A stretch of 64,000 bases of DNA, taken from NCBI RefSeq assembly GCF_001424645.1, contig NZ_LMQR01000001.1:1856149-1920148 (forward strand), given 5' to 3'. This document shows positions 19,062-31,361 of the stretch, piece after piece. Numbering within the stretch: position 1 is the first letter of the stretch; the number at the start of each line of letters is the position of its first letter. Source of the DNA: Frigoribacterium sp. Leaf415. Its GTDB lineage: Bacteria > Actinomycetota > Actinomycetes > Actinomycetales > Microbacteriaceae. A program made the translations under genes and the position numbers. A model generated the notes under the pieces. The model was not told the DNA's origin. It ran no database searches and saw only the letters and a list, made by a program, of their open reading frames with translations.

Positions 19062-19988
19062 ATGCCCTCCTCCCCGCGTCCGCGAGCCCGCGTCGACCGA
19101 CGCACCGTGTTGCTCGGCGCGGGCGGCGTCGCCGTCCTCGGCGCCGTGGGAGCGGGCCTGGCCCTGCGGAGTGCGCGCGTGACCGGGGAGGCGCAGGTCA
19201 CGCCGACCGCGCCTCCTCGGCCGGTCGACGCCCTGCGGGCCGCGCGTCCCGCCACCGTCGCGCACCGCGGCGGGTCCCGCGACTGGCCCGAGATGTCGCT
19301 GTTCGCCTACCGGCGGTCGGTCGCAGCCGGGGTCGACGGGCTCGAGATGTCGCTCTCCCGCACCTCGGACGGAGTGTGGTTCGGTCTACACGACGAGACC
19401 CTCGACCGCACCTCGGGCACGTCCGGCTTCGTCGCCGCCGAGCACACCTGGAGCGAGGTGCAGCGGTACCGCATCTCGGCGGCCGGGACGAGCGACCCCG
19501 GGCAGTCGGACCAGCCCTACGCGCGCTTCGACGAGGTGGTGCGCGAGTTCGGCCGCGAGCACGCCCTCTTCGTCGACCCGAAGCACGTCGACTCCCGCTA
19601 CTACCCCGAGCTGTTCGAGATCGCGCGGACGCAGCTCGGCACGGCCGACCTCACGCAGACCCTCGTCGGCAAGGGCTACTGCACGCAGACCGAGTGGGGC
19701 GACCTCGCCACCGCGCGGGGGTGCGAGACCTGGGGGTACTACTACGCCGACGAGCTGGCGGACGATCCCGAGCTGCTGACCCGCACCTCCGACAGCTGGA
19801 GCCTGCTGGGCCTCGACTGGCGAGCACCCGCCGCGACCTGGGCGACCCTCGCCGCGACCGGCAAACCCGTCTTCGGCCACATCGTGCCCGACCTCGACGC
19901 GGCGCACACCGCCCTCGACCACGACGCCGACGGGCTCGTCGTCTCGGGCGTCGCCGAGGTCGTCGGGCCGCTCACGACCGAGGGCTGA
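19062..19988 (+). CDS. Glycerophosphodiester phosphodiesterase, exported (Tat-like signal)
   Basis: A 308-residue GDPD. The ATG at 19062 gives an N-terminus with RRTVLLGAGGVAVLGAVGAG, a twin-arginine-style signal; a GTG at 19035 would add 9 residues. Catalytic markers: VAHRGGSRDWPEMS (HRG, E), GLEMSLSRTSDGVWFGLHDETLDR (E-x-x and HD). The usual E-x-D metal pair is replaced by E-M-S, so metal binding may be altered. It hydrolyses glycerophosphodiesters or teichoic-acid-like polymers in the family. The signal/linker region contains an inverted pair of family A motifs (19185-19218) translated in frame. Confidence 0.85.
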   Translation: MPSSPRPRARVDRRTVLLGAGGVAVLGAVGAGLALRSARVTGEAQVTPTAPPRPVDALRAARPATVAHRGGSRDWPEMSLFAYRRSVAAGVDGLEMSLSRTSDGVWFGLHDETLDRTSGTSGFVAAEHTWSEVQRYRISAAGTSDPGQSDQPYARFDEVVREFGREHALFVDPKHVDSRYYPELFEIARTQLGTADLTQTLVGKGYCTQTEWGDLATARGCETWGYYYADELADDPELLTRTSDSWSLLGLDWRAPAATWATLAATGKPVFGHIVPDLDAAHTALDHDADGLVVSGVAEVVGPLTTEG

Positions 19989-20061
19989 GCCCGCGCGCAC
20001 GCCGCCGCGGCTCGCGCGCCGCGCCCCGCGTCCGTCGTCCGCACGCGCCGCGCCCCGCGGC

Positions 20062-21678
<1,617 letters not shown>

Positions 21679-21802
21679 GCGTCGATCCTCGCAGGCCGAC
21701 GGAACACCCGGCGCCGCCCGGTTGTTGTCGTCGGAGGCATCGACGCGACCGCGGGCACCCGACCCCATCCGATCGCACCGACGTCGACGAACAGGAGGCA
21801 TC

Positions 21803-22783
21803 ATGTCGAACCAGTACCGGAAAGACCCCGAGGCGGTCGCCCGCCTCACCTCGACCCAGCGCCGGGTGACCCAGGGCGGCGGCACCGAACCCGCGTTCCG
21901 CAACGAGTTCTGGGACTCGAAGGACGCGGGCATCTACGTCGACGTCGTCTCGGGCGAGCCCCTGTTCGCCTCGGTCGACAAGTTCGACAGCCGCACCGGC
22001 TGGCCGAGCTTCACGCGCCCCATCGACGCCGAGCACGTCGTCGAGAAGCGCGAGGGGTTGTTCTTCAAGCGCACCGAGGTGCGCTCCACCGCCGGGGACA
22101 GCCACCTCGGCCACGTCTTCCGCGACGGCCCCACCGCCACCGGCGGGCTGCGCTACTGCATCAACTCGGCGGCTCTCCGCTTCGTCCCCTACGCCTCACT
22201 CGAAACCGAAGGATACGGTGCCTACATGACGCTCTTCTCCCCCGAATCCACCCCCGCCCCCAGCGGCACGACCGAGACCGCGATCCTCGCCGGCGGTTGC
22301 TTCTGGGGCGCCCAGCAGCTGCTGCGCCGCCGACCGGGCATCGTCTCGACCCGTGTCGGCTACTCGGGCGGCAATGTGCCGAACGCGACCTACCGCAACC
22401 ACCGCGGTCACGCCGAGGCCGTCGAGATCGTCTTCGACCCGGGCCTGACCTCGTACCGCGAGATCCTCGAGTTCTTCTTCCAGATCCACGACCCGTCGAC
22501 GAAGGACCGCCAGGGCAACGACGTCGGCGACAGCTACCGCTCGGCGATCTTCTACACGAACGACGAGCAGCGTGCCACGGCCCTCGACACCATCGCCGAC
22601 GTCGACGCGTCGGGCATCTGGCCGGGCACGGTCGTCACCGAGGTCACCGCCGCGGGCGACTTCTGGGAGGCCGAGGAAGAGCACCAGGACTACCTCGAGA
22701 AGGACCCCTTCGGCTACACCTGCCACTTCGTCCGCCCGGGCTGGGTGCTGCCGAAGCGCGACCAGCAGGTCGCCGCGGGCTGA
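21803..22783 (+). CDS. Bifunctional methionine sulfoxide reductase, MsrB-MsrA fusion
   Basis: A 326-residue fusion in the order MsrB then MsrA. MsrB part (1-140): [31 protein letters not shown], and catalytic Cys in [14 protein letters not shown]; the four zinc cysteines of many MsrB proteins are missing, which marks the zinc-free type. MsrA part (155-320): catalytic [43 protein letters not shown]. Both epimers of methionine sulfoxide can thus be reduced by one protein. ATG follows CAGGAGG. No signal peptide, so cytoplasmic. Confidence 0.95.
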   Translation: MSNQYRKDPEAVARLTSTQRRVTQGGGTEPAFRNEFWDSKDAGIYVDVVSGEPLFASVDKFDSRTGWPSFTRPIDAEHVVEKREGLFFKRTEVRSTAGDSHLGHVFRDGPTATGGLRYCINSAALRFVPYASLETEGYGAYMTLFSPESTPAPSGTTETAILAGGCFWGAQQLLRRRPGIVSTRVGYSGGNVPNATYRNHRGHAEAVEIVFDPGLTSYREILEFFFQIHDPSTKDRQGNDVGDSYRSAIFYTNDEQRATALDTIADVDASGIWPGTVVTEVTAAGDFWEAEEEHQDYLEKDPFGYTCHFVRPGWVLPKRDQQVAAG

Positions 22784-22881
22784 CGCCCGTCAGGCCTGCA
22801 GGAGGCGCGGTGTCCGTTCGTCGGGCAAGGCCTCCTTGCGTCCGGTCGCGTGCGCCGGACCACACCGGTGGCGGGAAGTTC

Positions 22882-23418
22882 TCAGCCCCGGGTCGAGCCC
22901 GTGCCCTGGGCGACCTCGCCCAGGGTCTTCTCGGCATCGGAGACGAGCAGGTAGAGACACCGAGCGGAGCCGGGCATCGAGGTGAACCCGAAGCGTTCGT
23001 AGAACGACACGGCAGCATCGTCGATCGCGTAGACGATGACGGCCCGGGCCCCCACCAAGCGAGATGCCTCGACGCTCTTGAGGACCGCGTCCTGGAGCAG
23101 CGACGCGCCGAGACCTCGCCCCTGGTAGTCGAGACCGACCGCGAGTCGCCCGATCAGGACGACCGGGATGGGGTCGGGCATGTTGCGACGGAGTCCGCCC
23201 GGGGCCTCGTCCGGCCGCAGCGAGCTCGCCGCCAGACAGTAGTACCCCGCGATCACCCCGGCCGCGTCGTCCATCGAGACGAACGTCCGCGACGCTCCCC
23301 CGGCCTCGTTGCGGATGGCCCGGATCTGCAGCCAGCTCGTCAGCGAGGCGTTGCCGCAGTCGAAGTGACTCGTGTCGTCGGCGGCGGTGACGGGCCGAGG
23401 ACGTCGCAGGACCGTCAC
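22882..23418 (-). CDS. GNAT-family toxin of a TacT-like toxin-antitoxin pair
   Basis: A 178-residue GNAT acetyltransferase. Family features: HFDCGNASLTSWLQ near the N-terminus, acetyl-CoA loop VGLDYQGRGLGASLL (R/Q-x-x-G-x-G/A), and the C-terminal YERFGFTSMPGS. Such proteins next to a DUF1778 partner acetylate charged tRNA and stop translation (TacT/AtaT class). Its GTG start overlaps the antitoxin stop (GTGA). Identity as a toxin rests on this pairing. Confidence 0.9.
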   Translation of the reverse strand: MTVLRRPRPVTAADDTSHFDCGNASLTSWLQIRAIRNEAGGASRTFVSMDDAAGVIAGYYCLAASSLRPDEAPGGLRRNMPDPIPVVLIGRLAVGLDYQGRGLGASLLQDAVLKSVEASRLVGARAVIVYAIDDAAVSFYERFGFTSMPGSARCLYLLVSDAEKTLGEVAQGTGSTRG

Positions 23419-23684
23419 TCGAAGACGGAAGGACGAGCGAGCAGATCGGCGAGACCGGCGACGGAACGCGCGGGCCTGTCGAGCGCGGCCGAGAACGCGT
23501 CGAAACCCTGCTGAGACATGGCGATCTCGCGCTCGCTCCGGATCGTGCCCTCGGCTTTCTCGACGAGGGCCGAGACGGAGAAGTCCGTCACCGACCGGCC
23601 GCTGATCGCGGCCGCCTGTTCGATCTCGCGCTTCTGCTGCGACGTGAGGCGCAGGTCGAGTCGGTCGTTCTTGGTGGTGGCCAT
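23415..23684 (-). CDS. DUF1778 antitoxin (ribbon-helix-helix)
   Basis: An 89-residue DUF1778 protein. The N-terminal ribbon-helix-helix is RLDLRLTSQQKREIEQAAAISGRSVTDFSVSALVEKAE, which binds DNA and represses; the C-terminal tail (AFSAALDRPARSVAGLADLLARPSVF) normally wraps the GNAT toxin. The ATG at 23684 is 8 bases from a perfect palindrome, which fits autoregulation. First gene of the pair, as is typical. Confidence 0.92.
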   Translation of the reverse strand: MATTKNDRLDLRLTSQQKREIEQAAAISGRSVTDFSVSALVEKAEGTIRSEREIAMSQQGFDAFSAALDRPARSVAGLADLLARPSVFE

Positions 23685-23692
23685 CCCGCGAG

Positions 23693-23713
23693 CGTACGGC
23701 AATCTGCCGTACG
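23693..23713. promoter_or_regulatory. Perfect inverted repeat, likely toxin-antitoxin operator
   Basis: CGTACGGCA (23693-23701), 3-base spacer, then TGCCGTACG (23705-23713): a perfect 9-bp inverted repeat 8 bases upstream of the antitoxin ATG. Ribbon-helix-helix antitoxins with GNAT toxins bind such palindromes to autoregulate. Binding here is inferred. Confidence 0.8.
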
Positions 23714-23775
23714 AGTCGAGCTTTCGCAACCGACTTCCGGCCACGGACACCGCGCCTCCTGCGTCCGGTCGCCGT

Positions 23776-24507
23776 TCAGCCCCAGAGGCGGGTGACGATC
23801 GAGCCCATGAGGTCGTCCGTCGGGACGTTCCTCTGGGTGACCGTGACGACGACGTCGTCGCGCACCAGGACGGTGTCGGCCATGTCGACGCCGTACATCG
23901 GGTCGGTGGTGACGTACTGGCAGAGCGTGCCGCCGTACGCCTCGGAGCAGTCGTAGACGACACCGTCGAGCCAGAACACCGAGGTGGGTTCGCGTTTCTC
24001 GGCGAGCCAGGCGGGATAGGCCGCGGCCGTCTCGGCGTCGACCGTGCCGACGTTCGCGAACAGACCCGTGATGTCGGCCCGCACGTCGGCCCAACCACAG
24101 CGCAGCCGGTCGCCGGCGGCCACGACGTCTCGGAGATCGGCGTCGGCCGGAGGCGCGGTGGGGGTGACCGCACCCATCGGACGTCCGAAATAGGCCGGGT
24201 CGTTGAGCGGGGCGTCGCCCATGGTGGCGGCGTAGGTTGCGGCGTCGACGATGTCGGTGCAGTCCGTCGGGATCGACACCGGGCGGACCTCGGGCGTCGA
24301 GGTGGGAGTGGGCGTCGGAGTGGCCGTCGACGGGGCCGCGGGGTCCGGGGTCGTCGTGGCGGCGTTCGTGGCGGTGGGCCGGGATGCCGGGTCCTTCGTC
24401 GCGTCCGCCGGACCGGTCGTCGACGTGCAGCCGACCAGCAGTGCCGCGACCGCACCCGCAGTGGCCAGGTGCGCCAGGACCGTCGTCCTGCCGTCAGGTC
24501 TCGTCAT
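23776..24507 (-). CDS. Lipoprotein of unknown function (DUF3558-like pattern)
   Basis: A 243-residue lipoprotein: MTRPDGRTTVLAHLATAGAV then lipobox LVGC, then a 50-residue T/P/A/S linker, then a globular domain with four cysteines (PTDCTDIVDAATYAATMG, DRLRCGWADVRAD, YDCSEAYGGTLCQYVTTD). The start of this domain and paired cysteines resemble the actinobacterial DUF3558 lipoproteins, but I cannot be sure. A family A motif lies just past its stop (near 23752). No neighbour suggests a function. Confidence 0.78.
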   Translation of the reverse strand: MTRPDGRTTVLAHLATAGAVAALLVGCTSTTGPADATKDPASRPTATNAATTTPDPAAPSTATPTPTPTSTPEVRPVSIPTDCTDIVDAATYAATMGDAPLNDPAYFGRPMGAVTPTAPPADADLRDVVAAGDRLRCGWADVRADITGLFANVGTVDAETAAAYPAWLAEKREPTSVFWLDGVVYDCSEAYGGTLCQYVTTDPMYGVDMADTVLVRDDVVVTVTQRNVPTDDLMGSIVTRLWG

Positions 24508-24685
24508 CGTCGTCCACCCCTTCGTCGGCCCCTTCGTGGGCCAGGGCCTCCATGGCCCGCAGGACGAGGCTAGGTGCACAGCCGCCAGGGCACGTCGGTC
24601 GAGCGGATGACTCCGAGAATACCTCAGGATCATGTCCGGTCGGACGGCCGAGGAGCCGTCGCACCTCGACGGCCTACCCTGGGGC

Positions 24686-25060
24686 ATGCGCATCGACGAC
24701 CACGGCCCCCATCGCGTCCTGCACGTCGACTCGGCCGGGCCGCGACTGTCGACCGAGACGGACGCCGTCGACCTCGTCGGCGAGGCGTTCGGGGCGGACG
24801 CGTCGGTCCTCGTCGTGCCGGTCGCCCGTCTCGACCCGGCCTTCTTCGACCCGAGCACCCGACGGGCGGGCGAATTCGCCCGGAAGCTCGTGAACTACCG
24901 CGTGCAATTGGTGGTGCTGGGCGACGTCAGGCGCCACGAGGCGGCGAGCGCCGAGTTCCGGGACTGGGTGCGCGAGTCCAACCGCGGGCGGCACGTCTGG
25001 TTCGTCCCCGACGAGGGCACGCTGGCCGCCCGGCTCGCCGCGACCGGACCGCGCGGGTGA
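24686..25060 (+). CDS. DUF4180-family protein
   Basis: About 124 residues matching DUF4180: LSTETDAVDLVGEAFGADASVLVVPVARLDPAFFD, then GEFARKLVNYRVQLVVLGDV and RESNRGRHVWFV. The ATG at 24686 fits the family's usual length; an in-frame ATG at 24632 would add 18 residues. Function unknown. Its last base pairs overlap the mobA GTG (GTGA), so it is coupled to the molybdenum-cofactor genes, an unusual setting for this family. Confidence 0.8.
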   Translation: MRIDDHGPHRVLHVDSAGPRLSTETDAVDLVGEAFGADASVLVVPVARLDPAFFDPSTRRAGEFARKLVNYRVQLVVLGDVRRHEAASAEFRDWVRESNRGRHVWFVPDEGTLAARLAATGPRG

Positions 25061-25668
25061 TCGTGAGCCGCGAGTTCGACGCGGTCCTGCTCGCGGGGGG
25101 TCGCGCCTCCCGGGTCCAGGGCGCCGACAAGACCGGGTTCACCAGCGGAGACGCGACATTGCTCGACCGGGCCGTCGAGGCCGCGGGCGGCGCCCGCACC
25201 CTCGTCGTGGTCGGCCTGCGCGAGGGCCGGGTGCCGCCCGCCGGGGCACTGCTGACCCGCGAGGAGCCCGCCCGGTCCGGGCCGGTGGCAGCCCTCTCGG
25301 CCGGTCTCGACGTCGTCGAGGTCGCGGCGCCGTGGACCCTCGTGCTGGCCTGCGACGTGCCGCGGGCACCCGAGGCGGTGCAGGCCCTGCTCGCCGGCGC
25401 CGGCGAGCGCCGCGACGGCCTGCTGGCCATCGACTCGGACGGGCGACGTCAGCCGCTGCTCGGGCTCTACCGGACCGGCGCCCTCGAGACCCGACTCGCG
25501 GCGCTGCGAGCCGACGGCCCCCTCGCCGACCTCTCGCTGCGCCGTCTGCTCGACGGGCTCGACCTGCTCGAGGTGCCCGTGCCCGACGAGCTCTGCGCCG
25601 ACGTCGACACCGCGGACGACGCCGACCGCCTGGGTGTCGTCCGGCGCGAGCCCGACGCGACTGGTTGA
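25057..25668 (+). CDS. mobA: Molybdenum cofactor guanylyltransferase
   Basis: A 203-residue nucleotidyltransferase. The GTP loop reads LLAGGRASRVQGADKTGF (LAGG-x-x-x-R-x-G-x-x-K type); further markers are GPVAALSAGLD, LVLACDVPRAP and QPLLGLYR. It links GMP to molybdopterin to give the guanine-dinucleotide cofactor used by DMSO-reductase-family enzymes such as the molybdoenzyme at 28123. GTG start overlapping the previous stop; a second GTG lies two codons later. Confidence 0.9.
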   Translation: MIVSREFDAVLLAGGRASRVQGADKTGFTSGDATLLDRAVEAAGGARTLVVVGLREGRVPPAGALLTREEPARSGPVAALSAGLDVVEVAAPWTLVLACDVPRAPEAVQALLAGAGERRDGLLAIDSDGRRQPLLGLYRTGALETRLAALRADGPLADLSLRRLLDGLDLLEVPVPDELCADVDTADDADRLGVVRREPDATG

Positions 25669-25935
25669 GTGTCGACCATGACCGACACACCTGCCGACCT
25701 CGACGCCTGGGCCGCACGACTCGTCCGGGCGCTCGGCCTGCCCGACGACCTCGTGGTCGACATCCCCGAGGTGCTCGACCTCGCCCGCGACGCGGCGCAC
25801 GGCGTCGCCCGCCCGGCCGCACCGCTGACGACGTTCCTCGTCGGCTACGCCGCGGGCCTCGCCGGCGGCTCGCGGGCCGAGCTCGACCGCGCGGTCGCGA
25901 CCGCCACCGCGCTCGCCACGGCCGACCCGGCGTGA
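25669..25935 (+). CDS. DUF6457-family small protein in the molybdenum-cofactor operon
   Basis: An 88-residue helical protein: LDAWAARLVRALGLPDDLVVDIPEVLDLARDAAHGVARPAAPLTTFLVGYAAG. This pattern (DUF6457) recurs in actinobacteria beside or fused to MobA. No catalytic motif is visible. The GTG directly follows the mobA stop (an ATG three codons on is possible), and the stop overlaps the moeA GTG. The constant context suggests an accessory role in cofactor maturation. Confidence 0.8.
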   Translation: MSTMTDTPADLDAWAARLVRALGLPDDLVVDIPEVLDLARDAAHGVARPAAPLTTFLVGYAAGLAGGSRAELDRAVATATALATADPA

Positions 25936-27104
25936 CGGTCCGGCGGGCCGACTGGCGGGTCGCCCGCGCCGAGGCGGCCGACGCCGCCCGGGCCCTGCCC
26001 CGGCAGCTCGAGACCGTCCCGCTGGGCGAGTCCGTCGGCCGGACGCTGGCCCACGACGTGACCAGCCTCGCGCGCGTGCCCGGTTCCGACGTCTCGGCCA
26101 TGGACGGCTGGGCGGTCGCGGGCGAGGGGCCGTGGCGCCTCGGCCCCTCCATCGTGGCGGGCCGCGTCGCCGACGGTGCCGATCCGCTGCCTGCTGGCAT
26201 CGCCCGGCCCGTGACCACGGGGGCCGTCGTACCGACCGGGACGGACCGTGTGCTGCGCTCGGAGTCCGGGCACGTGGCCGACGACGTCCTCACGGCCGAC
26301 GACGACCCGCGCCGTCCGTCGCACGTCCGTCGGGCCGGGGAGGAGATCGACCGAGGAGACGCCCTGGTCGCCGCCGGCACCCTCCTCACCCCGCCCCGCG
26401 TCGCCGTGCTGGCCCTCGGCGGACACGACGCCGTGTCCGTCGTCGTGCGCCCGACGGTCACCCTGGCCGTGCTCGGCGACGAGGTCGTGGCCGAGGGCGT
26501 GCCCGGACGCGGGACGGTCCGCGACGTGTTCTCGGTGCCGGTGCCGCGCCTCCTCGACTCCCTCGGTGCCGCTCCCGCGACCACGACGCGCGTGCCCGAC
26601 GACCTCGACTCCACCATCGCCGCGCTCGACCGCCCGGACCGTCGCCTCGTGGTGACGACGGGCGGCACCGCCCACGGCCCTACTGACCACGTCCGCGCCG
26701 CCCTCGACCGGGTGGGCGCCGAGCTGGTGGTCGACGGCCTCGCCATGCGTCCGGGGCAGCCCCTGGTCGTCGCGCGTCGGGGCGAGACGCTGTACCTGTG
26801 TCTGCCGGGCAACCCGATGGCGGCCTACGTGGGGCTCGTGGTCGTGGGGACCGCGGTGGTGGACGGCCTCCTCGGCAGGCGACCCGCGCCTCCCGGGTCC
26901 GTCGTGCTCGCCGTCGACGTCGTCCACCCCCGAGCCGGGGCGCTCGTGCAGGCGTACCGGCTGACGCCGGACGGTGCCGTGCCGACCGAGCGCCAGTCGT
27001 CCGCGATGCTGCGCGGCCTGGCCGACGCCGACGGGCTGCTGATCGTGCCCGAGGGCGGGGCGCTTGCGGGCGACGTCGTCCCGTCGCTCGGCCTGCCGTG
27101 GTGA
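25932..27104 (+). CDS. moeA: Molybdopterin molybdenumtransferase MoeA
   Basis: A 390-residue MoeA. N-terminal LGESVGRTLAHDVTSLARVPGSDVSAMDGWAV with the conserved MDG(W/Y)A, the central MoaB/MogA-like domain (VTLAVLGDEVV; VVTTGGTAHGPTDHV; GLAMRPGQPLVVARRGETLYLCLPGNPMAA) and the C-terminal beta barrel. It inserts molybdate into adenylylated molybdopterin. The Mog-like motif TGDE is LGDE here. Coupled upstream by GTGA overlap. Confidence 0.93.
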   Translation: MTVRRADWRVARAEAADAARALPRQLETVPLGESVGRTLAHDVTSLARVPGSDVSAMDGWAVAGEGPWRLGPSIVAGRVADGADPLPAGIARPVTTGAVVPTGTDRVLRSESGHVADDVLTADDDPRRPSHVRRAGEEIDRGDALVAAGTLLTPPRVAVLALGGHDAVSVVVRPTVTLAVLGDEVVAEGVPGRGTVRDVFSVPVPRLLDSLGAAPATTTRVPDDLDSTIAALDRPDRRLVVTTGGTAHGPTDHVRAALDRVGAELVVDGLAMRPGQPLVVARRGETLYLCLPGNPMAAYVGLVVVGTAVVDGLLGRRPAPPGSVVLAVDVVHPRAGALVQAYRLTPDGAVPTERQSSAMLRGLADADGLLIVPEGGALAGDVVPSLGLPW

Positions 27105-27157
27105 GACGCGAGCCTCGCCGGCTTTCGGATTCGGGGTTCGAGGGGTAGACCTGACCC

Positions 27158-28122
27158 ATGGCACGCATCACGTCCCGCAAGCCGGTGACCCGCATCACGG
27201 TCGGCGACGACGGCACGGCGGGAGTCCGCAAGACCATGGACACCCTCGCCGTCGAGGAGCCCCTCGAGATCCGCGTCGGCGGCACGTCGCTCGCCATCAC
27301 CATGCGCACGCCCGGGCACGACTTCGACCTCGCCGCGGGGTTCCTCGTGTCCGAGGCCGTCATCTCGACCGGTGACGAGTTCTTCGCGGCCCGCTACTGC
27401 GCCGGGGCCACGGCCGAGGGCCTCAACACCTACAACGTGCTCGACGTCACGCTCGCGCCCGGGGTGCCCGCACCCGACCCGAGCCTCGAGCGGGCGTTCT
27501 ACACTACGAGCTCGTGCGGGCTCTGCGGCAAGGCCTCGATCGACGCGGTGCGGACGACGTCGCAGCACGAGGTGCTGCACGACCCCCTCGTCGTCGACCC
27601 GGCGCTGCTCGCGACCTTCCCCGACCGCCTCCGCGAGGGCCAGGACGTCTTCGAGAAGACCGGCGGGCTGCACGCCGCGGCCCTCTTCGACGGTCGCACC
27701 GGCGAGCTGCTCGTCCTGCGCGAGGACGTCGGTCGGCACAACGCCGTCGACAAGGTCGTCGGCTGGGCCGTCAAGGAGGCGCGGCTGCCGTTGAACGGGA
27801 CCGTCCTGATGGTCTCGGGTCGCGCCTCGTTCGAGCTCACGCAGAAGGCCTCGATGGCCGGCATCCCGGTGCTCGCCGCCGTGTCGGCGCCGTCGTCGCT
27901 CGCCGTCGACCTCGCGACCGAGCTCGGCGTCACGATCGTGGGGTTCCTCCGCGGTCGGTCCATGGTCGTGTACTCACGGCCCGACCGGCTCGGCGAGCCC
28001 GACGGGACCGAGCCCGCGGCCGACGAGAGCGTCCCCGGCGAGGCGACCCGCGCCTCCTCGTCCTCCCCCGGTGGCGCGACGCGCGCCTCCTCGCCCGTCC
28101 CCCTGACGATCGGAACCAGACC

Positions 28123-28126
<4 letters not shown>
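27158..28126 (+). CDS. fdhD: Formate dehydrogenase accessory sulfurtransferase
   Basis: A 322-residue FdhD. Markers: [34 protein letters not shown], the CGLCGK sulfur-transfer motif (about residue 125), [15 protein letters not shown] and [18 protein letters not shown]. It supplies sulfur to the molybdenum cofactor of the formate-dehydrogenase-like enzyme that follows with a GTGA overlap. The family end is near VVYSRPDRL; beyond that is an extra tail of about 40 residues containing TRASS twice, encoded by two direct copies of the family A motif (28048, 28078). Confidence 0.94.
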
Positions 28127-30435
<2,309 letters not shown>

Positions 30436-30448
30436 GACGGGGCCGCCG

Positions 30449-30490
30449 GGTCGGTGGGCGGCGCCGTCTGGTCGGTGGGCGGCGCCGTCT
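30449..30490. repeat. Two tandem 21-bp repeats after the molybdoenzyme gene
   Basis: The unit GGTCGGTGGGCGGCGCCGTC(T) occurs at 30449-30469 and 30470-30490 with a partial third copy. Each unit contains the palindrome GGCGCC. It starts 13 bases after the stop. The rest of the gap to 30595 has a GC hairpin around 30538-30563 and no gene. Confidence 0.8.
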
Positions 30491-30594
30491 GGTCGGTGCG
30501 GGACGACGCGCACGGCGATGACGGGCGACTTCGTGGCATCCGGGCGGTCGACGACGCCCGGGTCCCCCGAACTCGCCCGTTCTCCTCCGTCGGG

Positions 30595-31308
30595 TCAGTG
30601 GGCGGCGGCGCGGACGGCGCTCACCGCGGCGTCGACGCCACCGTCCCAGGGGGCGCCGTGTCCCGGCAGCACCCAGGTCGCACCGGTCTCGAGCAGGGCG
30701 TCGAGTGACGCCAGGGCCTGATCGGGCTCGTCGGTGAACGGAGCCGGTGCGGGCCCGACGTGCCCGGTCGTCACGTGGCGCGTGGTCAGGGCGTCGCCCA
30801 CGAAGACGGCGTCGACGCTCGGGACGAAGACCGCGATGCTGCCCTCGGAGTGCCCGGGCATCGGGATCACCCGGGGCGAGCCCGGCAGGTCGAGCGTCTC
30901 GCCGCCGTGCACCTCGACGACCTCGGTGAGCCAGGCGGTCTTCGCCCCGCCCTTGCGCAGGCTGTAACCGGCGAAGCCCAGCAGGGGGCCGAGCTTCACG
31001 GGAGGCATGCCGTTCTTCGGCTTCGGTCCACCCTTCGCCCGCGACGCGTCGGCCGCGTGGACGTACACGGGCACCCCGTGGTCGCGTCGCAGCCGTTCGG
31101 CGAAGCCGACGTGGTCGGAGTCGCCGTGGGTGAGGACGACGCCCTTCACGTCGGCGAGGGTGCGTCCGACGGAGGCGAGTTCGGTGACGAGTTCGGACCA
31201 GAGGCCGGGCAGGCCGGCGTCGATCACGGTCACGCCCTCGGGCGTGACGACGAGGTAGGCGGCGACGATGTCGTTGCCGATGCGGTGGAGGGAGGGGCCG
31301 AGTTCCAT
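30595..31308 (-). CDS. MBL-fold metallo-hydrolase
   Basis: A 237-residue metallo-beta-lactamase-fold hydrolase. Metal ligands: VVLTHGDSDHVGFAERL (H-x-D-x-D-H), MPGHSEGS, VGDALTTRHV and LPGHGAPW. The first residues (MELGPSLHRIGNDIVAAYLVVTPEGVTVIDAGLPG) place the start at the ATG 31308. There is no Shine-Dalgarno: a -35 TTGACA (31345-31340) and -10 TATCGT (31321-31316) sit so close that transcription should begin at about the ATG, a leaderless message. Divergent from a tetR gene over a shared operator. Substrate unknown. Confidence 0.9.
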   Translation of the reverse strand: MELGPSLHRIGNDIVAAYLVVTPEGVTVIDAGLPGLWSELVTELASVGRTLADVKGVVLTHGDSDHVGFAERLRRDHGVPVYVHAADASRAKGGPKPKNGMPPVKLGPLLGFAGYSLRKGGAKTAWLTEVVEVHGGETLDLPGSPRVIPMPGHSEGSIAVFVPSVDAVFVGDALTTRHVTTGHVGPAPAPFTDEPDQALASLDALLETGATWVLPGHGAPWDGGVDAAVSAVRAAAH

Positions 31309-31355
31309 GATGGCTACGATACTTAGCCATCATGGCTATTGTCAATAGCTATACT
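31307..31355. promoter_or_regulatory. Overlapping divergent promoters and TetR-type operator
   Basis: ATGATGGCTA (31307-31316) and TAGCCATCAT (31324-31333) form a 10-bp perfect inverted repeat; TAGCCAT-C-ATGGCTA (31324-31338) forms a second, overlapping one. Minus-strand -35 (31345-31340) and -10 (31321-31316) flank the second. A plus-strand -10 TATACT (31350-31355) is 6 bases before the tetR ATG. A dimeric repressor here would shut off both genes. Confidence 0.75.
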
Positions 31356-31361
31356 CGACGG

